Assembly: GCA_934593275.1 (NCBI GenBank)
Contig: CAKTQE010000079.1
Span: 1-7,247 of the forward strand
Length of the DNA: 7,247 nucleotides
Reading direction: 5' to 3'
DNA from: an uncultured Oscillospiraceae bacterium
Lineage (GTDB): Bacteria; Bacillota; Clostridia; Oscillospirales; Oscillospiraceae
In this document: positions 5,574-7,247 of the stretch, piece after piece
How the letters are laid out: the number at the start of each line of letters is the position of its first letter
How positions within the stretch are numbered: position 1 is the first letter of the stretch
Translations under genes and position numbers: made by a program
Notes under the pieces: model-generated
What the model was told of the DNA's origin: nothing
Database searches by the model: none
The model's input: the letters and a program-made list of their open reading frames with translations, nothing else

Positions 5574-6752
5574 ATGAGCAAACATCTGACCGCCCGCTAC
5601 GGGCTGATCCACGGCACCTACTGGATGGTTTACGCGTCAATTTCCGGGTACATCAGTCTCTATCTTCTGGAACAGGGCTTTTCCAACGGGGCCATCGGCG
5701 CGGCCATTGCCCTGGCGGGGGTGGTATCGGCCTTGTTACAGCCTGTGGTAGCAGGATATGCGGACAAAGAAAGCAGCAGAAGCCTCAAGTCCATCAACCT
5801 TTTTGTAGCGGGGCTGACGGGGCTTTGCGGCCTGGGACTGTGCCTCATCCGCAAAGATAAGGAATGGTCCATGCTCCTCTACGCCCTGGCTTTGGCCCTG
5901 CTGCAATTGCAGACGCCCCTGGTCAACGGCCTGGGGGTCACATCCATCAATTGCGGGGAAAACCTCAATTATGGGGTGTCCAAAAGTCTCAGTTCCGTGA
6001 CTTTTGCCCTGGTGAGTTTCCTGTTGGGACGGCTCACCGCCGCCCGGGGCGGGTCGCCTGTTCCCGTGGCCATTACCCTGTGCAGTCTGCTCTTTATTGG
6101 CTCCATCTGCCTCTACCCCACCCAGCGCGCCCCCAGGCAGCCGGGACAGGGAGCGGGGGTCCAGGGCCTGGCCTTTTTTAAGAAATACCCCCGGTTTACC
6201 GGCGTCTTGCTGGGCTGTATCCTGATCTATATCAGCCACGCTCTGCTGAATAATTTCACCTTGCAGATCATGGTGACCAAGGGCGGCAACAGCAGCCACA
6301 TGGGCATGGCCATGGCCCTTGCGGCCCTATCGGAGCTTCCCACCATGCTGCTGTTTACCAAAATGCTCCAAAAGAAAAACAGCGGCTTCTGGATGAAGCT
6401 CACCGGGTTCTTTTTCCTCTTAAAAGCCCTGGGTTCCTGGCTGGCTCCCAATGTGGCGGTGTATTGCCTGCTGCAGCTGACCCAGGTCCTGGCCTGGGCA
6501 TTGATCGCCGTGGCCTCGGTATATTACATCAACGCCGTCATGGCCCCGGAAGACGCGGTAAAAGGCCAGGCCTACTACACCATGACCTACACCCTGGCCT
6601 CCGTCCTGGCCTCCCTCATCGGAGGCCCCATGATCGATAGCTTTGGCGTTGCCCCCATGCTTATCTTCGGCACCGTCTGCGCCGCCCTGGGTACCGCCAT
6701 CGTCCTGTTTTCCGCACAGGAGACGGTGGACAAGGGCGTGGATGTTAGTTGA
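5574..6752 (+). CDS. Major facilitator superfamily transporter, substrate unknown
   Basis: This 392-residue inner-membrane protein has about twelve hydrophobic helices, roughly at residues 10-32, 39-62, 72-92, 98-120, 138-156, 163-181, 208-228, 243-262, 272-290, 293-320, 332-351 and 358-380. A hydrophilic central loop (about 182-207) splits it into the usual two six-helix halves. The loop between helices 2 and 3 reads GYADKESSR, a recognisable MFS motif A (G-x3-D-x3-R). The overall look is of the MFS_1-like group that includes LacY- and nucleoside-permease-type symporters, but nothing I can see fixes the substrate. It is transcribed divergently from the CODH/ACS operon across 308 bp and has its own promoter. 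The TGA stop lies inside the first unit of a heptamer array, so the last codon may derive from repeat insertion. No clear terminator follows. A link to CO or acetate metabolism would be guesswork. Confidence 0.9.
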   Translation: MSKHLTARYGLIHGTYWMVYASISGYISLYLLEQGFSNGAIGAAIALAGVVSALLQPVVAGYADKESSRSLKSINLFVAGLTGLCGLGLCLIRKDKEWSMLLYALALALLQLQTPLVNGLGVTSINCGENLNYGVSKSLSSVTFALVSFLLGRLTAARGGSPVPVAITLCSLLFIGSICLYPTQRAPRQPGQGAGVQGLAFFKKYPRFTGVLLGCILIYISHALLNNFTLQIMVTKGGNSSHMGMAMALAALSELPTMLLFTKMLQKKNSGFWMKLTGFFFLLKALGSWLAPNVAVYCLLQLTQVLAWALIAVASVYYINAVMAPEDAVKGQAYYTMTYTLASVLASLIGGPMIDSFGVAPMLIFGTVCAALGTAIVLFSAQETVDKGVDVS

Positions 6753-6816
6753 CAGTGGACAGTTGACAGTTGACAGTTATTTTGCAAATTGACAATGGAC
6801 AATTGACAATTGACAA
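6749..6816 (+). repeat. Paired heptamer arrays (TTGACAG)4 and (TTGACAA)4
   Basis: The first array (6749-6776) is four heptamers: TTGACAG, TGGACAG, TTGACAG, TTGACAG. The second (6789-6816), exactly 40 bp on, reads TTGACAA, TGGACAA, TTGACAA, TTGACAA. Both carry T-to-G at the same place in unit two, and they differ only by G versus A at the last base of every unit. The arrays begin in the last codon and stop of the transporter gene. Each unit except the second contains TTGACA, the -35 consensus, but I see no well-placed -10, so promoter function is doubtful. Confidence 0.85.
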
Positions 6817-6894
6817 TTTTTGCGAATCAGGTGTGTATTTAACATATTCAGCACCGGTTTTGCGTCCGTAAAATGCGAAAAACGTGGTACATTA

Positions 6895-7101
6895 CTTGTA
6901 GGGGCGGCAATCTGCCGCCCGCCACGTGGCAATTACAACCTGTGTGGTTGAATGGTACCACCCAATATACGGAACAATGTAGCGGCGATGATTCATCGCC
7001 ACTCCAGCCCCGGCGAGGGGCTGGCACCGTGGGATGCTACGGATACGAACGTCCAACGAGTGGCCTTACGGCCAATGGCGGCAGATTGCCGCCGCTACAG
7101 G
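6895..7101. repeat. 207-bp element with 25-bp inverted ends
   Basis: The ends 6895-6919 and 7077-7101 are reverse complements at 23 of 25 positions, and each end is itself a hairpin. GGGCGGCA (6902-6909) pairs with TGCCGCCC (6913-6920); GGCGGCA (7077-7083) pairs with TGCCGCC (7087-7093). Right after the left end lies the perfect palindrome GCCACGTGGC (6921-6930). No coding capacity is evident. It resembles a REP/BIME- or MITE-type non-autonomous element. Confidence 0.65.
6984..7024. repeat. Two internal hairpins of the right-flank element
   Basis: GGCGATGA (6984-6991) pairs with TCATCGCC (6993-7000) around a single base. CCAGCCCC (7004-7011) pairs with GGGGCTGG (7017-7024) around five bases. 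A smaller stem, TGGCC (7061-7065) with GGCCA (7070-7074), follows. The stems differ in sequence but are strung closely, like beads. Confidence 0.65.
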
Positions 7102-7111
7102 GGGTGTACCA
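7079..7111 (+). repeat. Direct repeat copy B (shared with left flank)
   Basis: Positions 7079-7100 are identical to 317-338 in the same orientation, and the match extends to 7111 with one indel and one mismatch. The two copies bracket all four genes, 6.76 kb apart. Confidence 0.75.
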
Positions 7112-7160
7112 TGTTTTGGGTCATACCATTCACCTCCACAGGTTATACGTCTCATGTGGC

Positions 7161-7179
7161 GGGCGGCTAATAGCCGCCC
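7161..7179. repeat. Terminal palindrome of the right-flank composite
   Basis: GGGCGGCTA (7161-7169) pairs perfectly with TAGCCGCCC (7171-7179) around one base. The outer part and the following CTAC match the inverted end at 6895-6919, but the centre differs. It may be the true right border of a composite running from 6895 to about 7184. Confidence 0.6.
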
Positions 7180-7247
7180 CTACTAGTCTGTTAAAACTAA
7201 AACTTTATTTCCGGATATAGATGAGCAAGCTTGATACGAGCAGACTC

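Larger units (their letters stand above)
6753..7247. other. Non-coding right flank made of repeats
   Basis: No credible gene is visible. The open frames at 6873-7220 and 6952-7170 run through palindromes and lack ribosome sites. The stretch holds most of the heptamer arrays (to 6816), then a composite of GC-rich palindromes from 6895 to about 7184. Nothing can be named in 6817-6894 or in the AT-rich tail 7185-7247. Confidence 0.7.

Noticed and set aside
6749..6816. Multiple TTGACA boxes as a promoter array
   Set aside because: The heptamers reproduce the -35 consensus, but I see no convincing TATAAT-like box 16-18 bases downstream and no gene to drive on either side.
6895..7184. CRISPR array or tRNA cluster
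   Set aside because: The hairpins differ in sequence and spacing, there are no equal-length spacers, and no cloverleaf or CCA-type end is present.
6873..7220. Small open frames in the right flank (115 and 72 codons)
   Set aside because: They cross several perfect palindromes, lack ribosome sites and have no protein-like pattern. They are best read as repeat sequence.

Overview
The window looks like a chromosomal segment of an anaerobic, moderately high-GC member of the Clostridia. My guess is a gut-type Oscillospirales/Ruminococcaceae relative, based on the style of the CODH/ACS proteins, the AGGAGG ribosome sites and the many GC-rich intergenic hairpins. The taxonomic placement is inference only.

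The core is a three-gene operon on the minus strand, read from about 5336 down to 404. cooS (acsA) encodes nickel CO dehydrogenase, cooC encodes its nickel-insertion ATPase, and acsB encodes acetyl-CoA synthase. Together they supply the carbonyl branch of the Wood-Ljungdahl pathway: CO2 is reduced to CO on the C-cluster, and CO, a methyl group and CoA are joined into acetyl-CoA on the A-cluster. The metal-ligand residues I could place are present in both enzymes, so they look functional. The operon has a near-consensus sigma-A promoter, an inverted/direct-repeat region around its start site, a 14-base identical ribosome-site block in front of both enzyme genes, and a strong hairpin terminator directly after acsB. 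The corrinoid protein genes (acsC, acsD) and methyltransferase gene (acsE) that often accompany acsB are not here.

A 308-bp intergenic region separates the operon from a divergent plus-strand gene for a 12-helix major facilitator superfamily transporter (5574-6752). It has its own extended -10 promoter. Its substrate is unknown, and a link to CODH/ACS is unproven.

Both ends of the window are non-coding and full of short repeats. The left flank (1-442) holds a MITE-like imperfect inverted repeat, a string of small hairpins and the operon terminator. The right flank (6753-7247) holds two matched arrays of four heptamers and a composite of GC-rich palindromes. One 22-bp segment is identical and in the same orientation in both flanks (317-338 and 7079-7100), so the four-gene block sits between direct repeats. 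I found no RNA gene, CRISPR array, transposase or phage gene.
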